A stretch of DNA of 64,000 nucleotides from Polaromonas sp. Lineage in GTDB: Bacteria; Pseudomonadota; Gammaproteobacteria; Burkholderiales; Burkholderiaceae_C. A program made the position numbers and the translations under genes. The DNA lies in the NCBI GenBank assembly GCA_030683705.1, contig JAUXPP010000158.1, positions 40,242 to 104,241 on the forward strand, in the 5' to 3' direction. Under the pieces are notes generated by a model. That model did no database searches and was not told where the DNA came from. It worked only from the letters and a program-made list of their open reading frames with translations. Below are positions 56,112 through 64,000 of the stretch, in pieces (position 1 is the stretch's first letter; each line of letters opens with the position of its first letter).

Positions 56112-56732
56112 ATGACCATGAAAAAACTCTACCGATACTTTTTCCGCGGCCTGATCACGGTGCTGCCACTGGCACTCACGCTGTACCTGCTCTACATCTT
56201 CCTGGCCTGGACCGAAAAGCTCACGCTGTGGGTGCTCAGCCCCTTCATAGGCGGCTTTTACATCCCCGGCATGGGGCTGGTGTCAGGCGTGCTGATCATC
56301 CTGTTGATCGGCTACCTGGTGTCCAAACCCAGGGTGCGCCACCTGTTGTCGATTGTCGAGCTGCCCTTCACCAACCTGCCGGTGGTCAAAAGCATCTACA
56401 GCTCGCTGAAAAGTTTTGCCGACTATTTTTCACCCTCCAGCAAACCCGGCGAACAAAGCGTGGTGATCCTGCGCATGCCCGGCCACCCGCTGGAAATTGT
56501 CGGCCTGGTGACGCGCCGCGGCTTTGCCGACCTGCCGCCGGGCTTCCTGCCGGGTGAACGTGTGGCCGTCTACCTGCCCATGGGGTACATGATTGGCGGC
56601 TACACCGTGTTTGTGCCGGTGGAGTGGGTGCAGCCCATCGACATGTCGGTCGAGGAAGCGATGCGCTCCTCGCTGATTGCGTGGATGGCGCGGCCGGCAG
56701 TGAGCTCGCCCGGGGCGGGGCCTGCCCCCTGA
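56112..56732 (+). CDS. DUF502 family membrane protein
   Basis: 206 residues. Two transmembrane helices near the start (YFFRGLITVLPLALTLYLLYIFLAW and MGLVSGVLIILLIGYLVS). The conserved DUF502 body follows: LPFTNLPVVKSIYSSLKSFADYF, LVTRRGFADLPPG, ERVAVYLPMGYMIGGYTVFVP, and the terminal helix SVEEAMRSSLIAWM. Role unknown; in plants the related COV proteins affect vascular patterning. Single gene, ended by a bidirectional terminator with infA. Confidence 0.93.
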   Translation: MTMKKLYRYFFRGLITVLPLALTLYLLYIFLAWTEKLTLWVLSPFIGGFYIPGMGLVSGVLIILLIGYLVSKPRVRHLLSIVELPFTNLPVVKSIYSSLKSFADYFSPSSKPGEQSVVILRMPGHPLEIVGLVTRRGFADLPPGFLPGERVAVYLPMGYMIGGYTVFVPVEWVQPIDMSVEEAMRSSLIAWMARPAVSSPGAGPAP

Positions 56733-56847
56733 TCGCGGGCCGAATGGCGGTGCCTGCCTGAACGCCCCACGGAGGCCAGCCGGTCGCACCCGGCGAGCTG
56801 GTGACACTCGACCTTGAAAAACGCACACCGGACAGGCCGACAAATAA

Positions 56848-56872
56848 AAAACGGGGCACTGGGCCCCGTTTT
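56848..56872. terminator. bidirectional terminator between DUF502 gene and infA
   Basis: AAAACGGGGC and GCCCCGTTTT, a 10-bp stem around ACTGG, with A- and T-runs on both sides. Confidence 0.88.
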
Positions 56873-56878
56873 GTTGTT

Positions 56879-57133
56879 TCAGTGCGCCTGGCGCGAAGGG
56901 CCGGGTCCGCGGCCGGCGATGTGCCGGAACGTGATGCGGCCCTTGCTCAGGTCGTAAGGCGACAGCTCCAGCGACACCTGGTCACCGGCCAGGATGCGGA
57001 TGTGGTTCTTGCGCATCTTGCCGGAGGTGTAGGCCACCAGTTTGTGGCCGTTGTCCAGCGTCACGCGAAAACGCGAGTCGGGCAAGACCTCGTTGACCAG
57101 CCCGTGCATTTCAATCAGTTCTTCTTTGGCCAT
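56879..57133 (-). CDS. infA: translation initiation factor IF-1
   Basis: 84 residues, S1/OB fold: [69 protein letters not shown]-1 binds the ribosomal A site during initiation. The C-terminus is longer than usual ([15 protein letters not shown]), as in the second IF-1 copy of many Burkholderiales. It is 49 bp downstream of a small unknown gene on the same strand. Confidence 0.95.
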   Translation of the reverse strand: MAKEELIEMHGLVNEVLPDSRFRVTLDNGHKLVAYTSGKMRKNHIRILAGDQVSLELSPYDLSKGRITFRHIAGRGPGPSRQAH

Positions 57134-57182
57134 GACGTAACTCCTTGGAAATTGGAAAAAATATCTGTACGGGCGCGCAGGT

Positions 57183-57422
57183 TCAGGCGCAAGCCGGTGC
57201 CGAGCGTTCGTGAATCCAGCCCAGCGCGTGTTCGGTAGCGTAATGCACGGCTGCAGACGCAGTGTCGAACAGCTCGCTGAAACGCATCACGCGATCATGC
57301 GTGGCGCTGCCGCGCCCGGACCGGATGGACACGGAAGCGGCGTATTGGCCTTCGCCCTGGGGCTTGGCCAGCGGTGAGACAAGGTACTTGCCCACCGAAA
57401 TGTGGTTGTGATCAATCGTCAT
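57183..57422 (-). CDS. conserved hypothetical upstream of infA (79 aa)
   Basis: 79 residues, cytoplasmic. Reads like the small alpha-beta proteins found with cold-shock or translation genes in Comamonadaceae: [61 protein letters not shown]. No family name assigned. The start at 57422 gives the conserved part only; a longer in-frame extension is low complexity. The 441-bp gap upstream (57423-57863) contains an inverted repeat (GCTGCCGG/CCGGCAGC at 57728-57758) and no gene I can support. Confidence 0.7.
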   Translation of the reverse strand: MTIDHNHISVGKYLVSPLAKPQGEGQYAASVSIRSGRGSATHDRVMRFSELFDTASAAVHYATEHALGWIHERSAPACA

Positions 57423-57863
57423 AAAAGTCGGTGCCGGGTATGTTTCCCGGCTTGATAAATGGAGAAATAAATGGCTTGCGAGCAAGCCAACGGGTATCCG
57501 GTTCTGCCTGCCCGGCCTGGAAGGACCGGGTGGGTGAGCCTTGAGTGGGCACCGTTGGGAGAAGTGCTCGCTAGGAAAGGGAACAGTGCTGAGAAGGTTC
57601 AATGCTGTGGGGGCACTGAAAACACTGTGAATCCGGGCTCTGAGAAGCGCCGCATTTGAGAAGGAAGCCAGAGTGATGGGACTTCGTTGAAAAAAGCTGA
57701 TGCGTTACCGAAGCTCCTATTGTAACCGCTGCCGGGCTTTCCTGCAGGAACCGGCAGCGTTTGACCGCCCATGCCGCCGATTGTGGAAAAACCCCTACAA
57801 CGCAGCATCGCCAAAACGCCCACACTGAATGTTCATCGACGGTTTTTAACAAGAGGACACAGC

Positions 57864-58229
57864 ATGCAAGTTCAAGTCAACACCAACCACAGCATCGAAG
57901 GCCGCGAGGCGCTGGAGCGCTGGGCGCAGGCCGAAGTCAGCCAGACCCTGGAGCGTTTCAGCCATGAGATCACGCGTGTGGAAGTGCACCTGAGCGACGA
58001 AAACAGCGGCAAGGCCGGCGCCGCCGACAAACGCTGCCTGATGGAGGCCCGCCTGGCCAACCACGCGCCGGTCGCGGTGACGCACCATGCCCCCGGCATC
58101 GACGAAGCCTTCCGGGGTGCCGAGGGCAAGCTCAAACGCGCGCTGGACAGCACGCTGGACCGCCTGAAGGACCACCGCGACCGCGATTCCATCCGCAAGG
58201 ATGGCGCGGCGCTGATCCAGCCTGAATAG
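57864..58229 (+). CDS. HPF/RaiA-family ribosome-associated protein
   Basis: 121 residues. The sigma-54 modulation/S30EA fold is seen as QVQVNTNHSIEGREALERWAQAEVSQTL, a strand ITRVEVHLSDENSGK, CLMEARLANHAPVAVTHHAPGIDEAFRGAEGKLKRALDSTLDRLKD. This is a short form that binds the 30S subunit, with a non-standard C-terminus. GAGGACACAGC before the ATG. Single gene. Confidence 0.85.
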   Translation: MQVQVNTNHSIEGREALERWAQAEVSQTLERFSHEITRVEVHLSDENSGKAGAADKRCLMEARLANHAPVAVTHHAPGIDEAFRGAEGKLKRALDSTLDRLKDHRDRDSIRKDGAALIQPE

Positions 58230-58243
58230 GCGGCCGACCTCAA

Positions 58244-58303
58244 AGCGCTATCAACTCGATAGCTGGTGACGCTTGCTGGCCAAGGGCTGGAGGCCGAAAT
58301 GGC
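58244..58303 (+). repeat. family 3 element, copy 7
   Basis: GCGCTATCAACTCGATAGCT, GGTGACGC, then AAGGGCTGGAGGCCGAAA. Lies in the convergent gap between the HPF and regulator genes. Confidence 0.7.
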
Positions 58304-58325
58304 TTGAAATTCCCGGGCTTGAAGC

Positions 58326-59297
58326 CTACGCCTCGAACTGCGGATGAAGCTGCCGGATCCGGCTCATGGCCATGCCGGCTGCCGCGGTGCGGGTTTCCAC
58401 GCCGAGCTTGGCAAACACCCGCTCCAGGTGTTTTTTCACCGTCATCGGGCTGGTGCCCAGGATGTCGCCGATGTCGCGGTTGATCTTGCCCTTGACCACC
58501 CAGTAAAGCACCTCGGCCTCGCGCGCCGTGAGTTTGAAGCTCAGGCTCATGGCCTGGATCACGGTGTCGTCGGACTCCTCGCGCATGATGATCAGCCAGT
58601 CGTCGTCGCCGGTCTGCTGGTGTAACCGGAAGGTCAGGCGCCGCGCGGGCGAAGCGGCGCTCTCGCAGACCAGGCGCGGCGGTTCGATTTGCCGCTCCGC
58701 ATCGGCCAGGTTGCGCCGCAGCCAGGTGAGCACCCCTTCCGGCGTCTGCGGGGCACTGGTGCCGTAATACTGCTGCAACAACTCACGCGCCAGCGGCGTC
58801 TGCCACATCAGCTTGCCGTCACTCACACGCACCGTGATGGTGGCGTAGCCGAACGCGTCCAGCGCGTTGCGCGCCTGGCGCTTTTCACGCGCGCTCTGCA
58901 GGTGCACACCGATGCGCGCCAGCACCTCCTTGGGCTTGATCGGTTTGGTCACATAGTCCACGCCGCCCGAATCGAGCGCAGCCACCAGGTACTCGGTCTC
59001 GGTCAGGCCGGTCATGAAGATGATGGGGATGTGCGCGGTGCGGGCGTCGGCCTTCAGCCGTTTGGCGACCTCGAACCCGTCCATGCCGGGCATCATCGCG
59101 TCGAGCAGCACGATGTCGGGCAGGGCCTGCGCGGCGCGCTGCAGCGCCGCTTCGCCATGCGTGGCCACCAGCACGGTGAAGCCGGATTCGTCGAGCGCAT
59201 CGTGCAGCACCGACAGGTTGTCCGGCACGTCGTCGACGATCAGCACAACATCGCTGTTGGCGCGGTCCAGGGTCTGCGCAAGCACGCGGTCGTTCAT
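58326..59297 (-). CDS. response regulator, receiver plus LuxR-type DNA-binding domain
   Basis: 323 residues. Receiver domain at 15-135 with IVDDVPDNLSVL, phospho-acceptor Asp in DIVLLDAMMPGMDGFEVA, Thr in FMTGLTET and Lys in VTKPIKP. A mid-region (150-245) of unknown fold follows, then a LuxR helix-turn-helix at about 255-315: LTAREAEVLYWVVKGKINRDIGDILGTSPMTVKKHLERVFAKLGVETRTAA. Its ATG overlaps the stop of the NCS1-kinase gene (ATGA), so it is the cognate regulator. Likely targets are nitrogen genes such as the urease operon and urtA; inferred. Confidence 0.94.
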   Translation of the reverse strand: MNDRVLAQTLDRANSDVVLIVDDVPDNLSVLHDALDESGFTVLVATHGEAALQRAAQALPDIVLLDAMMPGMDGFEVAKRLKADARTAHIPIIFMTGLTETEYLVAALDSGGVDYVTKPIKPKEVLARIGVHLQSAREKRQARNALDAFGYATITVRVSDGKLMWQTPLARELLQQYYGTSAPQTPEGVLTWLRRNLADAERQIEPPRLVCESAASPARRLTFRLHQQTGDDDWLIIMREESDDTVIQAMSLSFKLTAREAEVLYWVVKGKINRDIGDILGTSPMTVKKHLERVFAKLGVETRTAAAGMAMSRIRQLHPQFEA

Positions 59298-62200
59298 GTC
59301 GGCACCTGGCTGAGCTGCTGGCTCATGGTCTCGAACTGGAACTGGCGCGCCAGGGACCGCATCTCGGCGGCGAATCCGGCGCTTTGCGGCTGCGACTTTT
59401 CAATTTCGTCCAGCGTGTTCATGATGCCGCGAAAATAACCGAGGTTGACCACCTCGCGCAAGGCAACCAGCTGCGCGGCCGGCGGGTAGACGCGCGGCAG
59501 CGCCGCCGGCGCCGCTGCGGCGGGCGCCGGCACCGGCGCTTCCAGCCAGACCAGCTGCAGGCGCCGCTCCAGCCAGTCCAGCAGTTCGCTGTGGCGCACC
59601 GGCTTGAGGATGAAGTCTTCCAGCCGCACACCGACATCGTTGTCCAGGCCCTTGTCGAAAGCATTGGCCGACACGATGGCGAAATGGGCCCCCACGCTTT
59701 TCACTTCGTGTAATACGCTGCCCCCCGCGGGGGCGCGCCCGCCTTGGGGCGGCCCGGCGTCGGGCCTCTGCTCAGCCTGTTCAAGTGCACGCACGCGGCG
59801 CAGCGTCTCCCAGCCGTCGATGCCGGGCATGGCCAGGTCCATCAGGATCACCTCGGGGCGGTAGCCAGCGGCCAGCAGATCCAGGCAGTCGTGGCCGCTG
59901 GCGGCGGTGCGCAGCTCGAAGCCCAGCGGCTCCAGCACATTGACCAGCAATTCGCGGTCGGCTTCCTCGTTGTCCACCACCCGCACGCGCCGGCGCGCAC
60001 CGGCGTAGCCGTAACGCGCCTTGTGCGCGCGCGACGAGGGCACCGGCAGCGCGGCGCCCGGTGCCAGCCGCACCTCAGGCAAAAACAGCTTCACGCGAAA
60101 CACCGAACCGACATCGGGCGTGCTGGCCACCGTCAACTCTCCACCCATCAGGTCGGTCAGCATCTTGGCAATCGTCAGGCCCAGGCCGGCGCCGGGCGCG
60201 GCCGGGCCGGGCGTGGACGCGCGCGTGAAGGGCTCGAAGATGCGCTCGATCTCCTCGGCCGACAGGCCCGGCCCGGTGTCCTCGATCTCGATGCTGGCCA
60301 TCTCGCGTGCGTATTTCAGGCGCAGGCTGATGCGGCCGCGCGCGGTGAACTTGATCGCGTTGCCCAGCAGGTTGATCAAAATTTGCCGAACACGTTTTTC
60401 GTCGGCGCGCACCACCACCGGCAGCGTGCCCTCGGACTCGAAGTGAAAACCCAGGCCCTTGGCCTGCGCCTCGAGCTCGAACATGCCGGTCAGCTCCTGC
60501 ACAAAGTCGGTGAAGTGCATGGGCTTGACGTTGAGCGTGAGCTTGCCGCTTTCGATGCGCGCGATGTCCAGCGTGCCTTCGATCAGCGACAGCAAATGTT
60601 CACCGCCGCGTTTGATCACGCCGACCGCCTGCTGGCGGTGCGGCGGGATCGAGCTGTCTTCGCCCATCAATTGCGCATACCCGAGGATGCTGTTGAGCGG
60701 CGTGCGCAGCTCGTGGCTGATCGCACTGATGTAGCGGCTTTTGGCCTGATTGGCGAGGTCCGCCACGCGTTTGGCTTGCTGCAGCGCCTCGTCGGTCTGG
60801 CGGTGCGACTCGATTTCCTTCATCAGCAAATGCGTCTGCCGGTTCGACTCTTCCTGCGCCACCTGCCGGCTCTTGTGCGCCAGCACCAGCCACCAGGCCA
60901 CCAGCCCGGCGATCACCAGCAGCGCCATGTAGGCTTTGAGGAAGCCCGAACGCAGCGCCGATTCGGACGCCACCTCCAGATCGAGCAGCGCGCGCATCTC
61001 CTGGTGGTACAGCAGCCCGAACACGCTGGCCAGCAATGGCACGATGATCAGCATCAGCAGCAGGAAGTGGCCCAGGCCGGTGTCGAGGTAAGGCCAGATG
61101 CGGCGCGGCAGCAGCCAGCGCAGCGTCGCCGACCACTGCGCCGACAGGCTGGCCTGCGGCTTGCACAAATCACCGCAGCGCGCGTCCAGTGTGCAGCACA
61201 GCGAACAGATGTGGCCCTGGTAGGCCGGGCAATGCGCCATGTCCGGGCCTTCGTAGTCGCGCTCGCAGATCACGCAGCGTTTCAGCGCATACGGTTGGTA
61301 GTTGCCCTGGGCATCGGTCTCGGGCGCTTCGCCCTGACGGGCAATGTAGTAGCGCCCTTTGGTGGCCCAGGCAATCAGCGGCGAGGTGACGAAGGCCGTG
61401 CCCAGCGCAATCAGCGCGGAAAACGCCTGCGCCAGCGGGCCGAACAGGCCCAGGTGCGCGGCCACCGACAGCACCGAGGCCAGCGCCATCGCACCGACCC
61501 CGACCGGATTGATGTCGTAAAGATGCGCGCGCTTGAACTCGATGCCCTTGGGCGACAAACCCAGCGGCTTGTTGATGACCAGGTCGGCCACCACCGCCAT
61601 CATCCAGGCGATCGCGATATTGGAATACAGGCCCAGCACATCGCCCAGCGCCTGGAACACGTCCATCTCCATCAGCATGAAGGCGATCAGGGTGTTGAAC
61701 ACCACCCAGACCACGCGCCCCGGGTGGCTGTGCGTCAGGCGCGAGAAGAAGTTGGACCAGGCCAGCGATCCGGCATAGGCATTGGTGACATTGATCTTGA
61801 GCTGGGAGATCACCACGAACAGCGCCGTGGCGGCAACGGCCCAGCCATAGTGCGGAAACACGTATTCGTACGCCGCCAGGTACATCTGGTTCGGGTCCAC
61901 CGCACGGTCCAGCGGCACCATGTGCTGGATCGCCAGGTAGGCCAGGAAGGCGCCGCCCAACATCTTGACCACGCCCAGCAACACCCAGCCTGGCCCGCCA
62001 GCCAGCACGCCAGCCCACCAGCGCCGGCGCGTGGCCGCCGTGCGTGCCGGCATGAAACGCAGGTAGTCGGCCTGTTCCCCCATTTGGGTGATCAAGGCAA
62101 TCCCGACCGTCAAGGCGGCACCAAACAAGTGCAAATCAAAGCCGGAATTGGCGCCTTTCTCACCTTTGTAGTGCGTTATTCCGGCGAACGCACCGGGATC

Positions 62201-62872
62201 GCGCACCAATACATACACAAAAGGCACGACCAGCATGATCAGCCACAGCGGCTGGGTCCACATCTGCAGCCGGCTGATCACCGATACGCCGTAGGTCACC
62301 AGCGGAATCACCACCAACGCACAGATCAGATAACCCCAGCTCGGCGGAATGCCCAGCGCCAGCTCCAGCGCGTAGGCCATGACGGCCGCCTCCAGCGCAA
62401 AAAAGATGAAGGTGAAGGACGCGTAGATCAGCGAGGTCAGGGTCGAGCCGATGTAGCCGAAGCCGGCGCCGCGCGTCAGCAGGTCCATGTCGACGCCGTA
62501 ACGCGCTGCGTAAATGCTGATCGGCAGGCCGGCCATGAAGATGATCAGCCCGGTCGCGACGATGGCCCAGAAGGCATTGGTGAAGCCGTACTGCACCAGC
62601 AGGGTCGCGCCGACGGCTTCCAGGATCAAAAACGAGGCGGCGCCGAAGGCCGTGTTGGCCACCCGCCACTCGGACCATTTGCGAAACCGCTGCGGCGTGA
62701 AACGCAGCGCGTAGTCTTCCATGGTTTCGCTGGCAACCCAGCTGTTGTAGTCGCGCCTGACCTTGATGATGCGTTGCACCGGCGCTTCGGCCTCCCCGGC
62801 GGGCAGCGGCGCGGGCGCCCACGGGGGCACGGCCTGCGCAGGCAGGGGCAGCGGTGCGGCCGGTATGTCCAT
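59294..62872 (-). CDS. NCS1 permease-histidine kinase-receiver fusion sensor
   Basis: 1,192 residues. Residues 30-490 are an NCS1 (nucleobase/allantoin/hydantoin) transporter: [78 protein letters not shown] cysteine cluster (CVICERDY...[17 protein letters not shown]) lies at about 530-570. Two more helices, HisKA near 719 ([18 protein letters not shown]), ATPase at about 830-945 ([12 protein letters not shown]) and a receiver at about 985-1105 follow. The receiver contains the 72-bp repeat, translated in frame, between [13 protein letters not shown] and IVSANAF. ATG at 62872 lacks a clear ribosome site. It is divergent from ureA and preceded by a sigma54-like promoter. Confidence 0.9.
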   Translation of the reverse strand: MDIPAAPLPLPAQAVPPWAPAPLPAGEAEAPVQRIIKVRRDYNSWVASETMEDYALRFTPQRFRKWSEWRVANTAFGAASFLILEAVGATLLVQYGFTNAFWAIVATGLIIFMAGLPISIYAARYGVDMDLLTRGAGFGYIGSTLTSLIYASFTFIFFALEAAVMAYALELALGIPPSWGYLICALVVIPLVTYGVSVISRLQMWTQPLWLIMLVVPFVYVLVRDPGAFAGITHYKGEKGANSGFDLHLFGAALTVGIALITQMGEQADYLRFMPARTAATRRRWWAGVLAGGPGWVLLGVVKMLGGAFLAYLAIQHMVPLDRAVDPNQMYLAAYEYVFPHYGWAVAATALFVVISQLKINVTNAYAGSLAWSNFFSRLTHSHPGRVVWVVFNTLIAFMLMEMDVFQALGDVLGLYSNIAIAWMMAVVADLVINKPLGLSPKGIEFKRAHLYDINPVGVGAMALASVLSVAAHLGLFGPLAQAFSALIALGTAFVTSPLIAWATKGRYYIARQGEAPETDAQGNYQPYALKRCVICERDYEGPDMAHCPAYQGHICSLCCTLDARCGDLCKPQASLSAQWSATLRWLLPRRIWPYLDTGLGHFLLLMLIIVPLLASVFGLLYHQEMRALLDLEVASESALRSGFLKAYMALLVIAGLVAWWLVLAHKSRQVAQEESNRQTHLLMKEIESHRQTDEALQQAKRVADLANQAKSRYISAISHELRTPLNSILGYAQLMGEDSSIPPHRQQAVGVIKRGGEHLLSLIEGTLDIARIESGKLTLNVKPMHFTDFVQELTGMFELEAQAKGLGFHFESEGTLPVVVRADEKRVRQILINLLGNAIKFTARGRISLRLKYAREMASIEIEDTGPGLSAEEIERIFEPFTRASTPGPAAPGAGLGLTIAKMLTDLMGGELTVASTPDVGSVFRVKLFLPEVRLAPGAALPVPSSRAHKARYGYAGARRRVRVVDNEEADRELLVNVLEPLGFELRTAASGHDCLDLLAAGYRPEVILMDLAMPGIDGWETLRRVRALEQAEQRPDAGPPQGGRAPAGGSVLHEVKSVGAHFAIVSANAFDKGLDNDVGVRLEDFILKPVRHSELLDWLERRLQLVWLEAPVPAPAAAAPAALPRVYPPAAQLVALREVVNLGYFRGIMNTLDEIEKSQPQSAGFAAEMRSLARQFQFETMSQQLSQVPT
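59687..59758 (-). repeat. 72-bp dispersed element inside receiver domain (family 2)
   Basis: Aligns without gaps over 72 bp to the copy in puuE and is read in the same frame. It adds about 24 residues (AGPPQGG...APAGGS...SVGA) between the third helix and fourth strand of the receiver. Homologous receivers lack this segment, judged by the usual RALxxLPVIALSA spacing. Confidence 0.85.
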
Positions 62873-62913
62873 GGGTGGGGGTGTCAATACGTCATCAGGC
62901 GGATCTGTTGAAG

Positions 62914-62929
62914 TGCAGATTCCATGCCA
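62914..62929 (-). promoter_or_regulatory. sigma54-like promoter for the NCS1-kinase gene
   Basis: On the minus strand TGGCATGGAATCTGCA matches 10 of 12 specified positions of TGGCACG-N4-TTGCW, with GG-N10-GC spacing. It is about 42 bp upstream of the ATG. Confidence 0.68.
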
Positions 62930-62964
62930 CAGAGGGAAAACCAGTGTCCTGCAGGTGATTCCTG

Positions 62965-62980
62965 TGGCACCATTCTTGCA
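62965..62980 (+). promoter_or_regulatory. sigma54 (-24/-12) promoter for the urease operon
   Basis: TGGCACCATTCTTGCA matches 11 of 12 specified positions of the consensus, with exact GG-N10-GC spacing. It predicts a start near 62991 and a leader of about 33 bases to the ureA ATG. It indicates nitrogen-limitation control by an enhancer-binding protein. Confidence 0.8.
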
Positions 62981-63023
62981 CCCCGGCACACCCAACACTG
63001 CCGCAGCCGCCCCCGGAGAGACC

Positions 63024-63326
63024 ATGGAATTGACCCCCAGAGAAAAAGACAAGCTGCTGATCTTCACGGCTGCCCTGCTGGCCGAACGCCGCCAGGCGCG
63101 CGGCCTGAAACTCAACTATCCCGAAGCCGTGGCGCTGATCAGCGCCGCCGTGATGGAAGGTGCGCGCGACGGCAAAACCGTGGCCCAGCTGATGAGCGAA
63201 GGCCGCACCATCCTCACACGCGCCGACGTGATGGACGGCATCCCCGAGCTGATCCCCGACATCCAGGTCGAAGCCACTTTTCCCGACGGCACCAAGCTGG
63301 TCACCGTGCACCAGCCGATTGTGTGA
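63024..63326 (+). CDS. ureA: urease subunit gamma
   Basis: 100 residues, the standard length. [57 protein letters not shown] and the terminal [17 protein letters not shown] are near-universal UreA sequence. GGAGAG precedes the ATG. First gene of ureA-(61-aa protein)-ureB-ureC. Urease splits urea to ammonia and carbamate in the cytoplasm; gamma is a structural subunit of the (abc)3 complex. Confidence 0.98.
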   Translation: MELTPREKDKLLIFTAALLAERRQARGLKLNYPEAVALISAAVMEGARDGKTVAQLMSEGRTILTRADVMDGIPELIPDIQVEATFPDGTKLVTVHQPIV

Positions 63327-63353
63327 ATCCACCACTAGCAAAGAGTCCCCATC

Positions 63354-63539
63354 ATGAAGCCAAGCCTTGCTCTCAAAACCATAGCTGCTTACGCAATCGC
63401 CACCTGGTCTGGAGCCTCTTTTGGCCACGAAGGTCACCTGCTGTCGGGCGCCCACTGGCATGCCACCGACGCCTGGGGTTTTGTCGCCCTGGGCGGCCTG
63501 GTGGTGCTGGCGATCTGGCTCTCCGGCAAAGACAAGTGA
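63354..63539 (+). CDS. small His-rich membrane protein between ureA and ureB
   Basis: 61 residues. A signal-like helix (residues 5-24, [19 protein letters not shown]) leads to a His-rich segment [15 protein letters not shown] and a second helix [13 protein letters not shown]. It looks like a fragment of HupE/UreJ-type nickel transporters (HxxxHxH start) or a periplasmic nickel-binding peptide. The signal-peptide DNA is a family 3 repeat. Such small ORFs between ureA and ureB are known from memory in related genomes. Function inferred only. Confidence 0.7.
   Translation: MKPSLALKTIAAYAIATWSGASFGHEGHLLSGAHWHATDAWGFVALGGLVVLAIWLSGKDK
63371..63423 (+). repeat. family 3 element, copy 8, coding for a signal peptide
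   Basis: TCTCAAAACCATAGCTGCTT, ACGCA, then CTGGTCTGGAGCC. It makes up most of the hydrophobic N-terminus of the 61-residue protein. Confidence 0.7.
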
Positions 63540-63546
63540 GGCGCTC

Positions 63547-63852
63547 ATGATTCCTGGCGAACTGTTCACCGATGGGCCTGACCACGCACTCAATACCGGC
63601 CGCCGCACGCTGAGCGTGGTGGTGCAGAACGGCGCTGACCGTCCGATCCAGGTCGGCTCGCACTACCACTTCGCCGAAACCAACGGCGCACTGGCCTTCG
63701 ACCGCGCGGCGGCGCAAGGCATGCGCCTGAACATCGCCTCCGGCACGGCCGTGCGCTTCGAGCCGGGCCAGCAGCGCACGGTCGAACTGGTGGACTTCGC
63801 CGGCGACCGAAAAATTTACGGTTTTCGCGGACTTGTTCAAGGAAAGATCTGA
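63547..63852 (+). CDS. ureB: urease subunit beta
   Basis: 101 residues. [91 protein letters not shown] are diagnostic of UreB. Starts 7 bp after the small His-rich gene. The family 2 repeat begins at the base after its stop codon. Confidence 0.98.
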
Positions 63853-63925
63853 TGCCCCCACGTTCATCACTTCGTGTATTCACTGCCCCCCGAGGGGGCG
63901 TCGGCCTCCCTTGGGGCGGCCCTGC
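63853..63925 (-). repeat. 72-bp dispersed element between ureB and ureC (family 2)
   Basis: Minus-strand reading GCAGGGCCGCCCCAAGG...CCCCCTCGGGGGGCAG...ACACGAAGTG...ACGTGGGGGCA. It differs by a 2-base insertion from the in-frame copies, some other changes, and is non-coding here. It separates two operon genes without an apparent promoter. Confidence 0.82.
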
Positions 63926-63937
63926 GGGAGTCCGGTA

Positions 63938-64000
63938 ATGGCCACCATAGGAAGACGCGCTTACGCAGAAATGTTCGGCCCCACCGTGGGCGACCGCTTG
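63938..64000 (+). CDS. ureC: urease subunit alpha (partial, 5' end only)
   Basis: The first 21 codons are visible, running off the right edge. [20 protein letters not shown] is the conserved start of UreC, the catalytic subunit that carries the dinickel site (those residues lie outside the window). The ATG is 85 bp after the ureB stop, a longer gap than usual because of the family 2 repeat. Confidence 0.95.

Noticed and set aside
59744..62911. 1,055-codon plus-strand ORF opposite the NCS1-kinase gene
   Set aside because: Antisense shadow, rich in His/Gln/Arg, of a gene with clear transporter and kinase motifs.

Overview
The window is high-GC DNA from a betaproteobacterium, most likely a Comamonadaceae member (Polaromonas/Rhodoferax/Variovorax-like). 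This rests on the gene content (PuuE-type allantoinase beside a UraD-AllC fusion, paired cyanophycin synthetases with a DUF1854/ABC pair, urtABCDE plus urease) and on dispersed repeats that I associate from memory with that family. No rRNA, tRNA, CRISPR array, integrase or transposase was seen.

Layout. (1) 1-9173, minus strand: a type I secretion operon (ABC exporter, HlyD adaptor, small lipoprotein, giant RTX protein with an N-terminal lipase-like domain that runs off the left edge). (2) 9412-22268: ureide catabolism. UraH, PuuE, a UraD-AllC fusion and an M20 hydrolase would take 5-hydroxyisourate to glyoxylate; Gcl, Hyi and GlxR take glyoxylate to glycerate; a TauABC/SsuABC-type importer follows behind a sigma54-like promoter. 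GntR and LysR regulators are interleaved. (3) 22269-32381: cyanophycin (nitrogen polymer) genes cphA-like/cphA with a divergent ABC transporter and DUF1854 protein, flanked by three copies of a ~420 bp structured repeat. (4) 32382-42640: ureD, then unrelated housekeeping genes, then the urea importer urtABCDE on the minus strand, with a fourth, double copy of the repeat between urtD and urtE. (5) 42821-58229: mixed genes (haem-oxygenase-like enzyme, AI-2E transporter, EF-hand protein, CigR-like protein, AraC, VOC protein, a giant two-kinase sensor, CreA, small membrane proteins, DUF502, IF-1, HPF). (6) 58326-64000: an NCS1-permease/histidine-kinase/receiver fusion with a LuxR-type response regulator, divergent from ureA-(small His-rich protein)-ureB-ureC. 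Two back-to-back sigma54 promoters lie in the divergent gap.

The theme is nitrogen: uptake and breakdown of purine-derived ureides, urea import and hydrolysis, and storage as cyanophycin, with sigma54-type control sites at the importer, the urease operon and the transporter-like sensor.

The most unusual material is non-genic. Family 1 is a ~420 bp element with at least five stems whose arms change together from copy to copy. Family 2 is a 72 bp element that lies in the same reading frame inside two unrelated proteins. Family 3 is a ~50 bp element with eight copies, one of which encodes the signal peptide of a urease-cluster protein.
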